From CAVYPR01 sp963770505 (GTDB taxonomy: Bacteria; Actinomycetota; Acidimicrobiia; Acidimicrobiales; RAAP-2): a stretch of 64,000 nt of DNA. A program made the translations under genes and the position numbers. Shown here one piece after another: positions 1 to 8,557 of this stretch (position 1 is the first letter of the stretch; each line of letters opens with the position of its first letter). The stretch is from NCBI GenBank assembly GCA_963770505.1, contig CAVYPR010000001.1, positions 1,054,001 to 1,118,000 of the forward strand, in the 5' to 3' direction. The notes below the pieces were generated by a model that was not told where the DNA came from, made no database searches, and saw only the letters and a list, made by a program, of their open reading frames with translations.

Positions 1-59
1 CTCGGAGCAAAGTCATGTATCAAGCCGCCGATTCGGCGCTCTACCCCGACGGAGACTGA
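1..59 (+). CDS. C-terminal end of an upstream gene (partial)
   Basis: An open frame enters from the left edge and ends at a TGA at 57-59; the visible end reads RSKVMYQAADSALYPDGD. The phrase ADSALY faintly resembles the last helix of GGDEF domains, but 18 residues are too few to assign a family. It lies about 120 bases upstream of the carrier-protein gene on the same strand. Confidence 0.35.
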   Translation, partial: RSKVMYQAADSALYPDGD

Positions 60-176
60 AACAAGCACTGCAAAGTGGGGAATGGCGATCACTGCTGGTG
101 ACCGGCATCCCCAGTGACAGCTCGCCGAGCCCCAGATCGCGCAAAGGGGCCGGCGCAAACCAAGGAAAGGCGAAGG

Positions 177-428
177 ATGGACGACGAGATCCGCCAAATC
201 GTGGCCACCTACGGACGAATCCCCGTCGACGTCTCTTCGCTCCCCGCCACAGACGACCTGTTCGAAGCGGGAATGACCTCTCACGCGAACGTCAACGTCA
301 TGTTGGCTCTTGAGAATGCCTTCGACATCGAGTTTCCCGAGGTCATGCTGCGCAGAAGTACGTTCGCCTCGATCACTGCGATCAGTGAGGCAGTGAGCCA
401 ACTCAAAGCCGCGGTCGCAGCATCGTGA
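177..428 (+). CDS. Acyl/aminoacyl carrier protein
   Basis: An 83-residue phosphopantetheine carrier protein. The attachment serine is Ser35 in the motif LFEAGMTSHANVNVMLALE, where GMTS replaces the GxDS of fatty-acid ACPs; this variant is typical of carrier proteins paired with amino acid:[carrier protein] ligases. ATG 177 is chosen because a purine-rich ribosome site (AAGGAAAGGCGAAGG) lies directly upstream; an in-frame ATG at 114 would add an Arg-rich extension with no family support. Its TGA overlaps the GTG of the next gene. Inferred role: it carries a thioester-bound amino acid or acyl group for the neighbouring enzymes. The pantetheine would be added by an AcpS such as the one at 26.2 kb. 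Confidence 0.88.
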   Translation: MDDEIRQIVATYGRIPVDVSSLPATDDLFEAGMTSHANVNVMLALENAFDIEFPEVMLRRSTFASITAISEAVSQLKAAVAAS

Positions 429-1597
429 GCACTGTCAGCATCCAACGTTCGACGCTCGATATCGTCAAGCGCGCCGCTGACATCGGATCCGAGATCGCCG
501 CGCCTGCGGCCGATGAGGTCGATCGAGCTGCTCGTTTTCCGAGCGAGACGATCGATGCCCTTCGCTCGGAGGGGATGCTTTCGAGTCTCGTCCCGGCGCG
601 CCTAGGTGGTCATGAAGCCAGCCTCTCCGAGGTGGCTGCAGCCACTGCTGCCCTGGCACGGCATTGCGCGTCAACGGCGATGGTCTATGCCATGCACAAC
701 CTTCAGGTCGCGTGCCTCGTGCGCCATGGTCGTTCGGACCACATAGAGACCTACCTCGGCGACCTCGTACGCCATCAGTACCTCTTGGCGTCAGCGACGA
801 CCGAAATTGGCACGGGAGGGGACACCCGCTCCAGCATCTGCGCCGTCGAGGTTGAAGACGGGCACTACCGGTTGGAGAAGCAGGCGCCGGTGATCTCGTA
901 TGGGAAGCACGCTGACGGGATCCTTGTGACCACGCGTCGAGCAAGCGACAGTCCACCCAGCGACCAGGTCCTAGTGCTTTGTACTGCCCCCAACTTCAAT
1001 TTGCGCCAGATCAGCGGCTGGGACTCCATGGGCTTGCGCGGCACTTGCAGCGATGGATTCGCGCTGGTCGCCGAGGGCAGCGCAGCCGATGTGCTCTCTG
1101 CTCCGTTCGGCGACATCGCCGCGCAGACGATGCTGCCGGTGTCGCACATCTTGTGGAGCCACGTGTGGCTCGGCATTGCCACCGAGGCCCTCGACCGAGC
1201 GCGACGCAGCGTCCAAGCCGAGGCACGCAAGACGCCCGGCACCACGCCTCCTGCCGCGCTCCGTTTGGCTGAGTTGTCCGCCTTGTATGACCAGATGAGC
1301 GCCTTGGTACATGGAGCAGCCCAGACCTTCGACCGCATCGCAGAGGACGAGGATTCGCTCTCCCGCTTGAGCTTCACCGTCAGCATGAACTCACTTAAGG
1401 TGAACGCTTCCAATCTGGTCGTTGAGGTAGTCAGCGGCGCGCTTGGCATTTGCGGCATTGCTGGGTACCGTCTGGATTCGCCCTACAGCATGAGCCGGCT
1501 CCTGCGCGACGCCTATGGCGCCTCCTTGATGGTCAACAACGATCGCATCCTCTCCAACAACGCTCAGCTCCTGCTGCTGAATCGTGGGCTTCAATGA
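425..1597 (+). CDS. Acyl-CoA dehydrogenase-like flavoprotein of the aminoacyl-carrier module
   Basis: A 390-residue member of the acyl-CoA dehydrogenase superfamily: helical N-domain, beta-domain flavin motif SATTEIGTGGDTRSS (about residues 123-137), the WDSMGLRGTCSDG segment, and a C-terminal four-helix bundle. GTG 425 overlaps the carrier-protein stop (GTGA) and its own TGA overlaps the ligase ATG, so translation is probably coupled. The C-terminal segment RLLRDAYGASLMVNNDRI aligns with the usual RDARxxxIYEGTNEI, but the catalytic glutamate of classical dehydrogenases is not there. It may therefore use another base or another chemistry, such as a flavin oxidase or monooxygenase. A carrier-bound substrate is inferred from context: PCP-bound aminoacyl dehydrogenases exist, for example the prolyl-PCP oxidases of pyrrole biosynthesis. 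Confidence 0.85.
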   Translation: MSTVSIQRSTLDIVKRAADIGSEIAAPAADEVDRAARFPSETIDALRSEGMLSSLVPARLGGHEASLSEVAAATAALARHCASTAMVYAMHNLQVACLVRHGRSDHIETYLGDLVRHQYLLASATTEIGTGGDTRSSICAVEVEDGHYRLEKQAPVISYGKHADGILVTTRRASDSPPSDQVLVLCTAPNFNLRQISGWDSMGLRGTCSDGFALVAEGSAADVLSAPFGDIAAQTMLPVSHILWSHVWLGIATEALDRARRSVQAEARKTPGTTPPAALRLAELSALYDQMSALVHGAAQTFDRIAEDEDSLSRLSFTVSMNSLKVNASNLVVEVVSGALGICGIAGYRLDSPYSMSRLLRDAYGASLMVNNDRILSNNAQLLLLNRGLQ

Positions 1598-2529
1598 CCT
1601 TACCCAGCACTCTTCCCTCCGAGACGCCGCAGAGCCCCTACGACGAATTTCGGTCTGCTCTCTTGTCCAGCGGTCTTCTCTACGTGACGGGCTCCGAAGG
1701 CGTCTACGGCTACTCCTCGACCTACCAACGCATCGTGGACGCTCTCAATCGACGTATCCACGATCTCGGATCTGGAAAGTTCGACGTTCTGCGCTTCCCG
1801 CCGGTCTTGGCGCGATCGACCTTCGACCAAACGGGCTATCTTCAAGCGTTTCCAGACCTCATGGGTTCAGTACACGTGTTCCGCGGCGGCGACCGGGACC
1901 ATCTCGAGCTCTCCCGGAGATACGAGGACGGCGACAACTGGCAAGATCTCCTGCAGCCATCGGATGTTGTCTTGAGCTCCGCCGCCTGCCATTCGGTCTA
2001 CCCCTTGTGCACGGGCCGGTTGCCGAGCGGCGGACGATACATCGAGATAGAGAACTGGTGCTTCCGCCACGAGCCGAGCATTGATCCTGCGCGCATGGTG
2101 GCCTTTCGAATGCACGAACTCGTCTACATCGGAGAACCCGAGGTCGCCGAGACGTACCGGGACAGCTTTCTCGCCAATGGCGTGCGGCTCCTGACGGACC
2201 TGGGCTTACCCATGTCGATCGTTCCAGCCAACGACCCCTTCTTCGGCCGGCTGGGCAACATCTTGGCCTCCACGCAGCTGGAGGAGAATCTCAAGCTTGA
2301 AGGAGTCACGCCAATCTGCTCCGTCGAGCGGCCGACGGCCATAATCTCGGGCAATTGCGCCCGGGACCACTTCGGCGCCCCCTTCGGCATCGAGACGGAT
2401 GATGGTCAGGTGGCACACACCTCCTGCGTGGCATTCGGCGTCGACCGAATTACCCTGGCGCTGCTCCATCGGCACGGCCTCGACCCCGTCGAGTGGCCGA
2501 AGGAGATTCAGCGCCAACTCTGGGAATGA
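1594..2529 (+). CDS. Amino acid:[carrier protein] ligase (class II aaRS-like)
   Basis: A 311-residue homologue of the catalytic core of atypical seryl-tRNA synthetases, lacking any tRNA-binding domain. Family members from Bradyrhizobium and Agrobacterium activate small amino acids (glycine or alanine) with ATP and load them on a carrier protein instead of tRNA. Visible signatures are motif 2-like CFRHEPS, motif 3 FGVDRITLALL, and the three expected zinc ligands Cys132 (SSAACHSVYP), Glu175 (FRMHELVYIG) and Cys278 (HTSCVAFG). ATG 1594 overlaps the dehydrogenase stop (ATGA), and its own TGA overlaps the next ATG. The partner carrier is almost certainly the 177-428 product. The amino acid cannot be read from sequence alone. 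Confidence 0.9.
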   Translation: MTLPSTLPSETPQSPYDEFRSALLSSGLLYVTGSEGVYGYSSTYQRIVDALNRRIHDLGSGKFDVLRFPPVLARSTFDQTGYLQAFPDLMGSVHVFRGGDRDHLELSRRYEDGDNWQDLLQPSDVVLSSAACHSVYPLCTGRLPSGGRYIEIENWCFRHEPSIDPARMVAFRMHELVYIGEPEVAETYRDSFLANGVRLLTDLGLPMSIVPANDPFFGRLGNILASTQLEENLKLEGVTPICSVERPTAIISGNCARDHFGAPFGIETDDGQVAHTSCVAFGVDRITLALLHRHGLDPVEWPKEIQRQLWE

Positions 2530-3518
2530 AACTCAGTCTCCTCCCGCTGGACCCTGCCCGGTACGTTCCTCACACCCTCCACGCGGGCGAAGTGGACTGG
2601 GCTGAGACCAATTGCGCCACCGATATGTGGATCGAGATTCTGCACTCGTGGAAGCTCGACCCCGTCGCCGGCCTCGCCTTCACCATCGGCGCTGACTTTG
2701 ACGGTGAGCAATGGACGATGTTCACCTACCCCGAAGAAGACCTGCGGCTCCTGTACGGAATCGAAGTGCACGAATTGAATGTCTGGCGTGCCCTCATCGA
2801 GCATGTAGAGGCCCACCTCTCACTGGGGCACATCGTTCCGGTCGACGTCGATGCCTTCTACCTTCCTGACACCAAGGGCGTGACCTATCGCCAGGTTCAC
2901 CAGAAGACGACGATTGCCGTGCAGATGCTGGACCGGGACCACCAGGTCATCGGCTACTTCCACAACGCGGGATACGCCGAGTTGTCCGGAGACGACTTTG
3001 ACGCCATCTTCCATCTGAATTCCCACGCCAACCCCCTAGCGCTGGCCATGCCCCCCTTCGCCGCCGTAGTTCGCCTTGACGCCATTCGACGCGACCCTCC
3101 AGACCTTATCGAACACGTGCTCGAGCGGCTTCGCATCCATCTGGCCCGTCGGCCGGTCGACAATCCGGTGACCCGGCTGGGGAAACGCATGCTTGAGGAC
3201 CTACCCGACATCGCCTCCGCTGGTATGGACGCATTCCACCGCTACGCCTTCGGCAGCTGCCGTCATCTCGGCGCAAACGGGGAGCTGGCAGCGGCGTTCG
3301 TCCGATGGCTCCTCCAGCACGATCGGTCGGCAGACCCAAACTCCCTCGCCGAGGCTGCGACCCACTATCGAGCCGTGTCGTCGGGCGCCAAGGCGGCCGA
3401 GTTCACCCTCGCACGTGCTGCCGTCGGAAGAACAGTCAATCTGAACGCCGTGATGGCACCACTGGAGAATGACTGGGAGCTCGGGGCGTCGATCCTGGAC
3501 GACCAATACGGTTCCTGA
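2526..3518 (+). CDS. DUF1839 family protein
   Basis: A 330-residue protein with the features of DUF1839, opening MKLSLLPLDPARYVPHTLH; it contains NCATDMWIEILHSW and a Cys/His-containing N-terminal half. Family function is unknown, but its genes repeatedly sit beside amino acid:[carrier protein] ligases, and here it overlaps the ligase gene by four bases (ATGA). An acyl- or aminoacyltransferase role that unloads the carrier is an inference from position only. It has no signal peptide or membrane segment and is probably cytosolic. The gene is convergent with the hydrolase that follows; no clear terminator is seen in the 123-base gap. Confidence 0.8.
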   Translation: MKLSLLPLDPARYVPHTLHAGEVDWAETNCATDMWIEILHSWKLDPVAGLAFTIGADFDGEQWTMFTYPEEDLRLLYGIEVHELNVWRALIEHVEAHLSLGHIVPVDVDAFYLPDTKGVTYRQVHQKTTIAVQMLDRDHQVIGYFHNAGYAELSGDDFDAIFHLNSHANPLALAMPPFAAVVRLDAIRRDPPDLIEHVLERLRIHLARRPVDNPVTRLGKRMLEDLPDIASAGMDAFHRYAFGSCRHLGANGELAAAFVRWLLQHDRSADPNSLAEAATHYRAVSSGAKAAEFTLARAAVGRTVNLNAVMAPLENDWELGASILDDQYGS

Positions 3519-3641
3519 ATCGCTCTCGCTTGACCACTCAGGCCTCCGGTTCCGCACGTGCTCGCCTGCGGATCCGACCCTCTTCCACTGCGCAAGTGAC
3601 GCCGACAGTCCCTGCCAGTGCAGGTCGTAGGGAGTTGAAGA

Positions 3642-5357
3642 TCAGCGGGCGATCGACGCCTCGGGCGCAGCAGTGCGGCCAGGCACGAATCGGTCGACTA
3701 CGTGATCAGTCACGAGATCGGAAATAACATCCCGCTGAGCACCGATCAACAATCCATGTTCGAGTTCGGGCATGTACTCGAACCGAAACAGACCGCTTCG
3801 GGTCAGCCGGGCGAGGAGCCGCTTCGTGGTTCCCAGCCGGATCGGCCGGCCCTCGCGTTCGCCCGCCACGATCAAGACGTCCGTTCCTGCAGCAACCAAT
3901 TCTCGAAGCCACACCGAGGGGCGACGGTTAGGCTGGGCCCACAACCGCACCCACCATCCGAGATCCGGGAACCTCCGTCGCAGGCCCGACCAGGATCCTT
4001 CAGCATGGAACGCCTCGACCACGGCATTGCGCGGCAAGGCCGCCTTGCGCCGGGAGTCAACCGCTAGTCCACTCTGGACCTCAGGGGGAACGAACGACAG
4101 CACCGGATTCACCGCCACCACTCCGGCGGGCCGCAATCCAAGAGCGCTGTCGCACGCCTGATATGCCGAAGAACAGAGTCCGATCAACAGCACCTGTCGG
4201 GGGTCCTCGGGACTTACCGATCGCGCCGCGTCCTCCACGTCGATAAACGATTCCGGCGCCCGGGCGACGAACCGCGGCTGTTCGGGGCGACGCACTGGGC
4301 TCTCGCCCAGTCCACTCATGTCCAGGCGCAGACTGCGGATGCCCTGGCTCGCCCAACGGCGGGACCAATCAACCCACAAGCGAGAAGGCCCGATGTGGTG
4401 TTCGTTGGCCACGCTCAAGAAGAGCGCCACTGGTCCGCTGGGCGCGGCCTCGGGTACCTCGGTCAGCATGCCGAAGAGACCGGCAGGGGGCACGAAGAAC
4501 GGGCGTTCGATGATGGATCGTCCCCGAGCGTCTTGGCCCACGACGACGGGGCCGGCCTCGGGAGGGGTGTGGACTGCCACCGTGGAACGGCCGGAGCCGC
4601 TCGAGATCCAGTCGACGACCCGGGCGACCGTGCCATAGGGCAGCTTCTGGTACGGCGCCCCTTCCTCAAGAAGCTCAGCTTGTCCTTTGGCCTCGGCGTG
4701 CTCGAATGACTGGGAAGCAAGGGCCACCAACACGTCACGATCCGGGTCACGTTCTGGCCTGGTCAGGAGCAGCACCCGTTGGGCAACCGGGCGCTCAATC
4801 GAATCCAAGCGAAGTGCGCTGAGATCCCGCACGGTGTCAGGTCCGTAGACAAGGCCGGGCGTTTCAATCGAGCCATCGGGGTTGGCGGTCGCTCCTAGAG
4901 TGAGCTTGCTCACCGCCTGCTGCTCACGCAGGAATCCCCGTCCCGACACACATGGGTCCCACAGCACGAGTTGCTCGATGCGGCCGTCGTTGGCCGCGGC
5001 CTGGGCGGCAAGGGTCCCACCGATGCGCATTCCGACCAAAGACACCCGCTCAATTCCAGCTGCACGAACAACACCGATCGCCGCTGCCGTGCTCCGCAGC
5101 CACGCCTCAACCCGATCGGAATCGTCGTTGCCACCGGCCGAATTGCCCATGCCGTCGTAATCGAAGCGAAAAGCCCCAATTTCCATCTCCGCCAGCTGCT
5201 CGGCGACGAGGCGAAGGGCGTAGTGCGCTTGCAAGTACTCGCGGGCAAAAGGAGCGCACAGCACAACGGCGGCGCGCGCTCGACCCGAGCTCGGAGTGTG
5301 GAACCACCCGAACAGGGGCCTGTCCGACGGTCCGAACCACACAGGTGACGCCGTCAT
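3642..5357 (-). CDS. Tandem alpha/beta-hydrolase protein
   Basis: A 571-residue protein with two alpha/beta-hydrolase-like halves. Half one (about 1-270) has the strand-turn pattern FRFDYDGMGNSAG and an elbow SLVGMRIGGTLA, where Arg occupies the usual nucleophile position. Half two (about 285-560) has RLDMSGLGESP and an elbow LLIGLCSSAYQA, where Cys is at the nucleophile position as in dienelactone hydrolases; a late LEHGLL may supply the histidine. Similar serine-aminopeptidase-type hydrolases occur in exopolysaccharide and exosortase loci, where they are suspected to act on carrier- or polymer-bound acyl groups. No signal peptide. Substrate unknown. An AAGGAG lies about 15 bases upstream of the ATG. 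Confidence 0.72.
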   Translation of the reverse strand: MTASPVWFGPSDRPLFGWFHTPSSGRARAAVVLCAPFAREYLQAHYALRLVAEQLAEMEIGAFRFDYDGMGNSAGGNDDSDRVEAWLRSTAAAIGVVRAAGIERVSLVGMRIGGTLAAQAAANDGRIEQLVLWDPCVSGRGFLREQQAVSKLTLGATANPDGSIETPGLVYGPDTVRDLSALRLDSIERPVAQRVLLLTRPERDPDRDVLVALASQSFEHAEAKGQAELLEEGAPYQKLPYGTVARVVDWISSGSGRSTVAVHTPPEAGPVVVGQDARGRSIIERPFFVPPAGLFGMLTEVPEAAPSGPVALFLSVANEHHIGPSRLWVDWSRRWASQGIRSLRLDMSGLGESPVRRPEQPRFVARAPESFIDVEDAARSVSPEDPRQVLLIGLCSSAYQACDSALGLRPAGVVAVNPVLSFVPPEVQSGLAVDSRRKAALPRNAVVEAFHAEGSWSGLRRRFPDLGWWVRLWAQPNRRPSVWLRELVAAGTDVLIVAGEREGRPIRLGTTKRLLARLTRSGLFRFEYMPELEHGLLIGAQRDVISDLVTDHVVDRFVPGRTAAPEASIAR

Positions 5358-5454
5358 GGCTGCGTTCTCGGACTCCTTGCTTGTGTTGGCCGTTCCTCTG
5401 TTGAGATAGGAGTGTCGGCCCGTGATACATCACCTCTCATTCTGGGTTCTCCTC

Positions 5455-5816
5455 GGGTTTCCGTGAGTCACCGGTCGACGGTTAGCCACCGGTCGGTCGG
5501 GAGGTCCAATGTGAGCCCGCCGCAGCACAGGCAGTTCATGGCCACCACCGCGGCGGCGGAGCGATGGCCGTAACCGCGGTGATTGATGGGCCGTATCTTC
5601 GAGTTGCGCCCCTCGAGCTTGGAGTTCGAAGGTCTCAGTGCCGCTGCGCCGGCGAATCGGTCGCGCATGGCCCGCACGGTCTTGGAGAGTTTGGCAAAAC
5701 AGAAGATACGGCAGCGACTCGCCTACGACAGACACCAGCCCAGGTGCTCGAGGGGCCTGCGAAGGCCAGCGCAGGCGGTGGAGGTCCCGGACTCCTCCGA
5801 TCACCCACGGAAACCC
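5455..5816 (-). mobile_element. Internally deleted ISL3-type element
   Basis: A 362-base segment bounded by imperfect inverted repeats: GGGTTTCCGTGAGTCACCGG at 5455-5474 and its partner at 5797-5816, matching at 17 of 20 positions. It encloses only the C-terminal part of an ISL3-family transposase on the minus strand, running in from the left repeat. Most of the transposase has been lost, so the element could move only in trans. No 8-base target duplication is evident. Just outside, GATACATC (5423-5430) and GATGTATC (5849-5856) form a further inverted pair that may mark the real limits or be chance. Confidence 0.55.
5468..5785 (-). pseudogene. ISL3-family transposase, C-terminal remnant
   Basis: The minus-strand frame reads through FAKLSKTVRAMRDRF, SNSKLEGRNSKIRPINHRGY and SAAAVVAMNCLCCGG, which matches the end of the DDE transposase of ISL3 elements (typically ...SNGRLEGLNNKVRLI...GFHSA..LIAL...GG). 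Upstream the same frame continues as LEHLGWCLS, then an in-frame TAG at 5723-5725, probably a mutated Trp codon. About 300 N-terminal residues are absent. It is a dead fragment lying between the divergent hydrolase and GDP-mannose dehydrogenase genes. Confidence 0.65.
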
Positions 5817-5917
5817 CAGAACTGCCTCATTTTGGGAGGGGGGCATCGATGTATCAAGGATCCGGCGCACTACTCCAATAAACGAGTATCCAACTGGGAT
5901 CGCGCCGAGGAGAGAAA

Positions 5918-7240
5918 ATGAAGGTAGCCGTCTTCGGACTCGGCTATGTGGGAACGGTGACCGCGGCTGTTCTCGCGTCGAACGGTCACGAGGTCTGGGG
6001 CGTCGACGTCGACGTCGCCAAGGTTGGGGTCATCGCCGAGGGCAAGAGCCCTGTCATAGAGCCCGAGCTGGAAGAACTTGTCAGAACCGCCGTATCCACC
6101 GGCCGCCTCTGCGCCACCACCGACCTCTTCACGGCACTGGATGGTGCCGAACTCTCGTTGGTCTGCGTCGGCACTCCCTCGTCGCCTACCGGCAGCACGG
6201 ACCTCACCTACGTTCTGAGAGCGGTGAGCGATATCGTCGACACCTTGGCTGCCGGCGCGGCCTCTCCGTCAGGGCGTCACGCCGTGGTGGTCCGCAGCAC
6301 GATCCCGCCGGGCACCATAGACGGACAGGTCGCTCCGTTGGTGATGGACCGATTGGCCGGGTCTGCGCTTACGGTCGGCACCGGCATGTGCCCGGAGTTC
6401 CTCCGGGAGGGCTCGGCCATTGCCGATTTCTACGATTCCCCGCTGACTGTGGTGGGCACCAAGGATCCCCACGTCGGCGACCTGATGCGGCGCCTCTTCT
6501 CGTTCCTCGACTGCCCGGTGCGAGTCGTCTCCACCAGGGACGCAGAGGGACTGAAGTATGCGTGCAACGCATTTCATGCAACCAAGGTGTCCTTCGCCAA
6601 CGAGCTTGGACGCCTCTTTCGCACGCTGGGCGTGGACGCCCGCCTGGTCATGTCCATGTTCTGCGATGATACGAAGCTCAATCTGTCTGCCAGCTACCTG
6701 TCCCCCGGATTCGCCTTTGGCGGGTCATGTCTGCCGAAGGATCTCCGGGCGCTGCTTTATCTGGCCCGAATGAATTGCATCGATCTGCCAATGTTGGCCG
6801 GAACCCTTGTCACCAACCATTTGTGCATCAGCGACGTCGTCAATCGCGTGTTGGCCACTGACGCCCGCTCGGTGGCGCTTCTGGGACTCAGCTTCAAGGC
6901 GGACAGCGACGACCTGCGCGAGAGCCCCTACGTGGACTTGGCAGAGACCCTGATCGGCAAGGGATTCGACGTGAGGATCTACGACCCCGTCGTCGACACC
7001 TCCCGGCTCGTCGGCGCCAATCGCCAGTACCTCATCCACAAGCTGCCACATGTCCAGCGGGCCCTGCGGTCCAGCGCCACCGACGCGCTACACGACGCCG
7101 ACTTGGCCCTGGTGTCCAGTGCGCACTCCTCGGTCGTTGACGCCCTGGTGGAGCACCCTCCGCCCAGACTGATCGATTTGAACGGACGCCTTGGCCCTTG
7201 CGTTGAGGCCCTTCCCAGCTACCAGGGAGTGGCGTGGTAG
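5918..7240 (+). CDS. GDP-mannose 6-dehydrogenase (AlgD-like)
   Basis: A 440-residue nucleotide-sugar dehydrogenase making a UDP/GDP-uronic acid by two NAD-dependent oxidations at C6. N-terminal Rossmann motif FGLGYVG (residues 6-12); catalytic cysteine in FGGSCLPKDLRAL; C-terminal domain beginning near SVALLGLSFKADSDDLRESP. Several stretches (VCVGTPSSPTGSTDLTYV, KYACNAFHATKVSFANELG, KLNLSASYLSPGFAFGGS) resemble Pseudomonas AlgD more than UDP-glucose dehydrogenases, so GDP-mannuronate is the likelier product. RBS GAGGAGAG lies just before the ATG. It starts the forward biosynthetic operon running to 14.7 kb and overlaps the next gene by seven bases. Confidence 0.88.
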   Translation: MKVAVFGLGYVGTVTAAVLASNGHEVWGVDVDVAKVGVIAEGKSPVIEPELEELVRTAVSTGRLCATTDLFTALDGAELSLVCVGTPSSPTGSTDLTYVLRAVSDIVDTLAAGAASPSGRHAVVVRSTIPPGTIDGQVAPLVMDRLAGSALTVGTGMCPEFLREGSAIADFYDSPLTVVGTKDPHVGDLMRRLFSFLDCPVRVVSTRDAEGLKYACNAFHATKVSFANELGRLFRTLGVDARLVMSMFCDDTKLNLSASYLSPGFAFGGSCLPKDLRALLYLARMNCIDLPMLAGTLVTNHLCISDVVNRVLATDARSVALLGLSFKADSDDLRESPYVDLAETLIGKGFDVRIYDPVVDTSRLVGANRQYLIHKLPHVQRALRSSATDALHDADLALVSSAHSSVVDALVEHPPPRLIDLNGRLGPCVEALPSYQGVAW

Positions 7241-8556
7241 ATCCGGGTCCTGGCGGCATCGCGCCGATACCGAACCGAGACGATCGAGCGGAGTCCGACC
7301 GGGCCAATGCGACAGCTCCTTCGAGCCGCCATCTTGGCGTGCACATCATCGTGCAGAACCTTCCGGTTCCGTTCGACCGGCGAGTGTGGCTCGAATGCCA
7401 ATCACTCACCGCCGCCGGTTACCAGGTCTCAGTGGTCTGCCCCCGTGGCCCGGGCGATCCGCCAGAGCAGGTCGTCGACGGGGTCACTCTCTACAAATAC
7501 CGGCCACCGAGGACGGGAAGTGCCAAGGCGTCGTTTCTGGCTGAGTACCTCTATTCCTTGGTGGCAACGACTTGGTTGACGGTGCGCGCCTGGCGACGGC
7601 ATCGTTTCAAGGTCCTCCAGGCCTGCAACCCTCCGGACATCTTCTGGCCCCTGGCGCTGGCCCTACGGCCCATGGGCGTCCGCTTCGTCTTCGACCAGCA
7701 TGACCTTTGCCCAGAGCTCTTCGAGTCGAAATTCGGCCATCGGTCCTCCATCCTCTACCGAGCCGTCCGAGCGCTTGAATGGTGCACCTACCGTGCGGCG
7801 GACCATGTGGTGTCCACCAATGACTCATATCGTTCGGTCGCGATGCACCGTGGCGGGAAACGGCCCGAAGACGTGACCGTGGTCCGAACTGGTCCTAACC
7901 CCGACCGACTGCGGCCAGGACCACCGGATCCAGCACTGCGAAGAGGTCGCCGGTACTTGGTCGCCTACCTGGGCGTGATGGGTCCGCAAGATGGAGTGGA
8001 TCTGGCGGTCCGGGCCGTCGACCACGTCGTGCACCGGCTCGGACGCTCCGACATCAGCTTCACCTTCATAGGATCTGGGGAATCATTCGACGACCTGGTG
8101 GCGCTGCGCCACCAGGTCGGTGTCGATGACTACCTGGATCTTCCCGGGCGGTTGCCAGACGACGCCGTTGCACACCTGCTCTCCACTGCCGACATTGGGC
8201 TATGCCCGGATCCGAAGAACCCGCTCAACGACGTCTCCACCATGAACAAGACGATGGAATACATGGCCTTCGGGCTGCCGGTCGTCTCCTTCGACCTTCG
8301 AGAGACCCGGGTTTCTGCGGCCCGTGCTGCCGTCTACGCCGAGCCAAATGAAGTGGCCTCCTTCGCCGAATTGCTTGTCGAGCTGCTGGACGACGAGCCC
8401 CGGCGGCGCGAAATGCGTGACTTCGGGCGACAGCGCGTGGTGGACAACCTGGCCTGGTCTCACCAGGCGAGTGACTATGTCAAGGTCTTCGACAAACTGG
8501 CAGGTTCGATCCGTACCGACAAGCTGCGGGCTGCCGCCGTCCCCGAAGCCACCTGA
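7234..8556 (+). CDS. Glycosyltransferase family 4
   Basis: A 440-residue GT-B glycosyltransferase of the GT4 type. The N-domain has NLPVPFDRRVWLECQSL and VFDQHDLCPELF, typical of WbuB/WcaI-like enzymes; the C-domain has VAYLGVMGPQDGVD, DLPGRLPDDAV, LCPDPKNPLNDVSTMNKTME and the end of a nucleotide-binding site MAFGLPVVSFDL. GTG 7234 overlaps the end of the dehydrogenase. It is expected to act at the cytosolic face of the membrane and add a sugar to the lipid-linked repeat unit. Donor and acceptor cannot be read; GDP- or UDP-sugars are usual for this family. Confidence 0.87.
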   Translation: MVDPGPGGIAPIPNRDDRAESDRANATAPSSRHLGVHIIVQNLPVPFDRRVWLECQSLTAAGYQVSVVCPRGPGDPPEQVVDGVTLYKYRPPRTGSAKASFLAEYLYSLVATTWLTVRAWRRHRFKVLQACNPPDIFWPLALALRPMGVRFVFDQHDLCPELFESKFGHRSSILYRAVRALEWCTYRAADHVVSTNDSYRSVAMHRGGKRPEDVTVVRTGPNPDRLRPGPPDPALRRGRRYLVAYLGVMGPQDGVDLAVRAVDHVVHRLGRSDISFTFIGSGESFDDLVALRHQVGVDDYLDLPGRLPDDAVAHLLSTADIGLCPDPKNPLNDVSTMNKTMEYMAFGLPVVSFDLRETRVSAARAAVYAEPNEVASFAELLVELLDDEPRRREMRDFGRQRVVDNLAWSHQASDYVKVFDKLAGSIRTDKLRAAAVPEAT

Positions 8557-8557
8557 T

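Noticed and set aside
1..59. GGDEF-domain end that would fit with the c-di-GMP riboswitch
   Set aside because: Only 18 residues are visible and the resemblance is limited to ADSALY.
1594..2529. Seryl-tRNA synthetase
   Set aside because: It lacks the N-terminal tRNA-binding coiled coil, is short (311 residues), and sits next to a carrier protein, which fits amino acid:[carrier protein] ligase instead.
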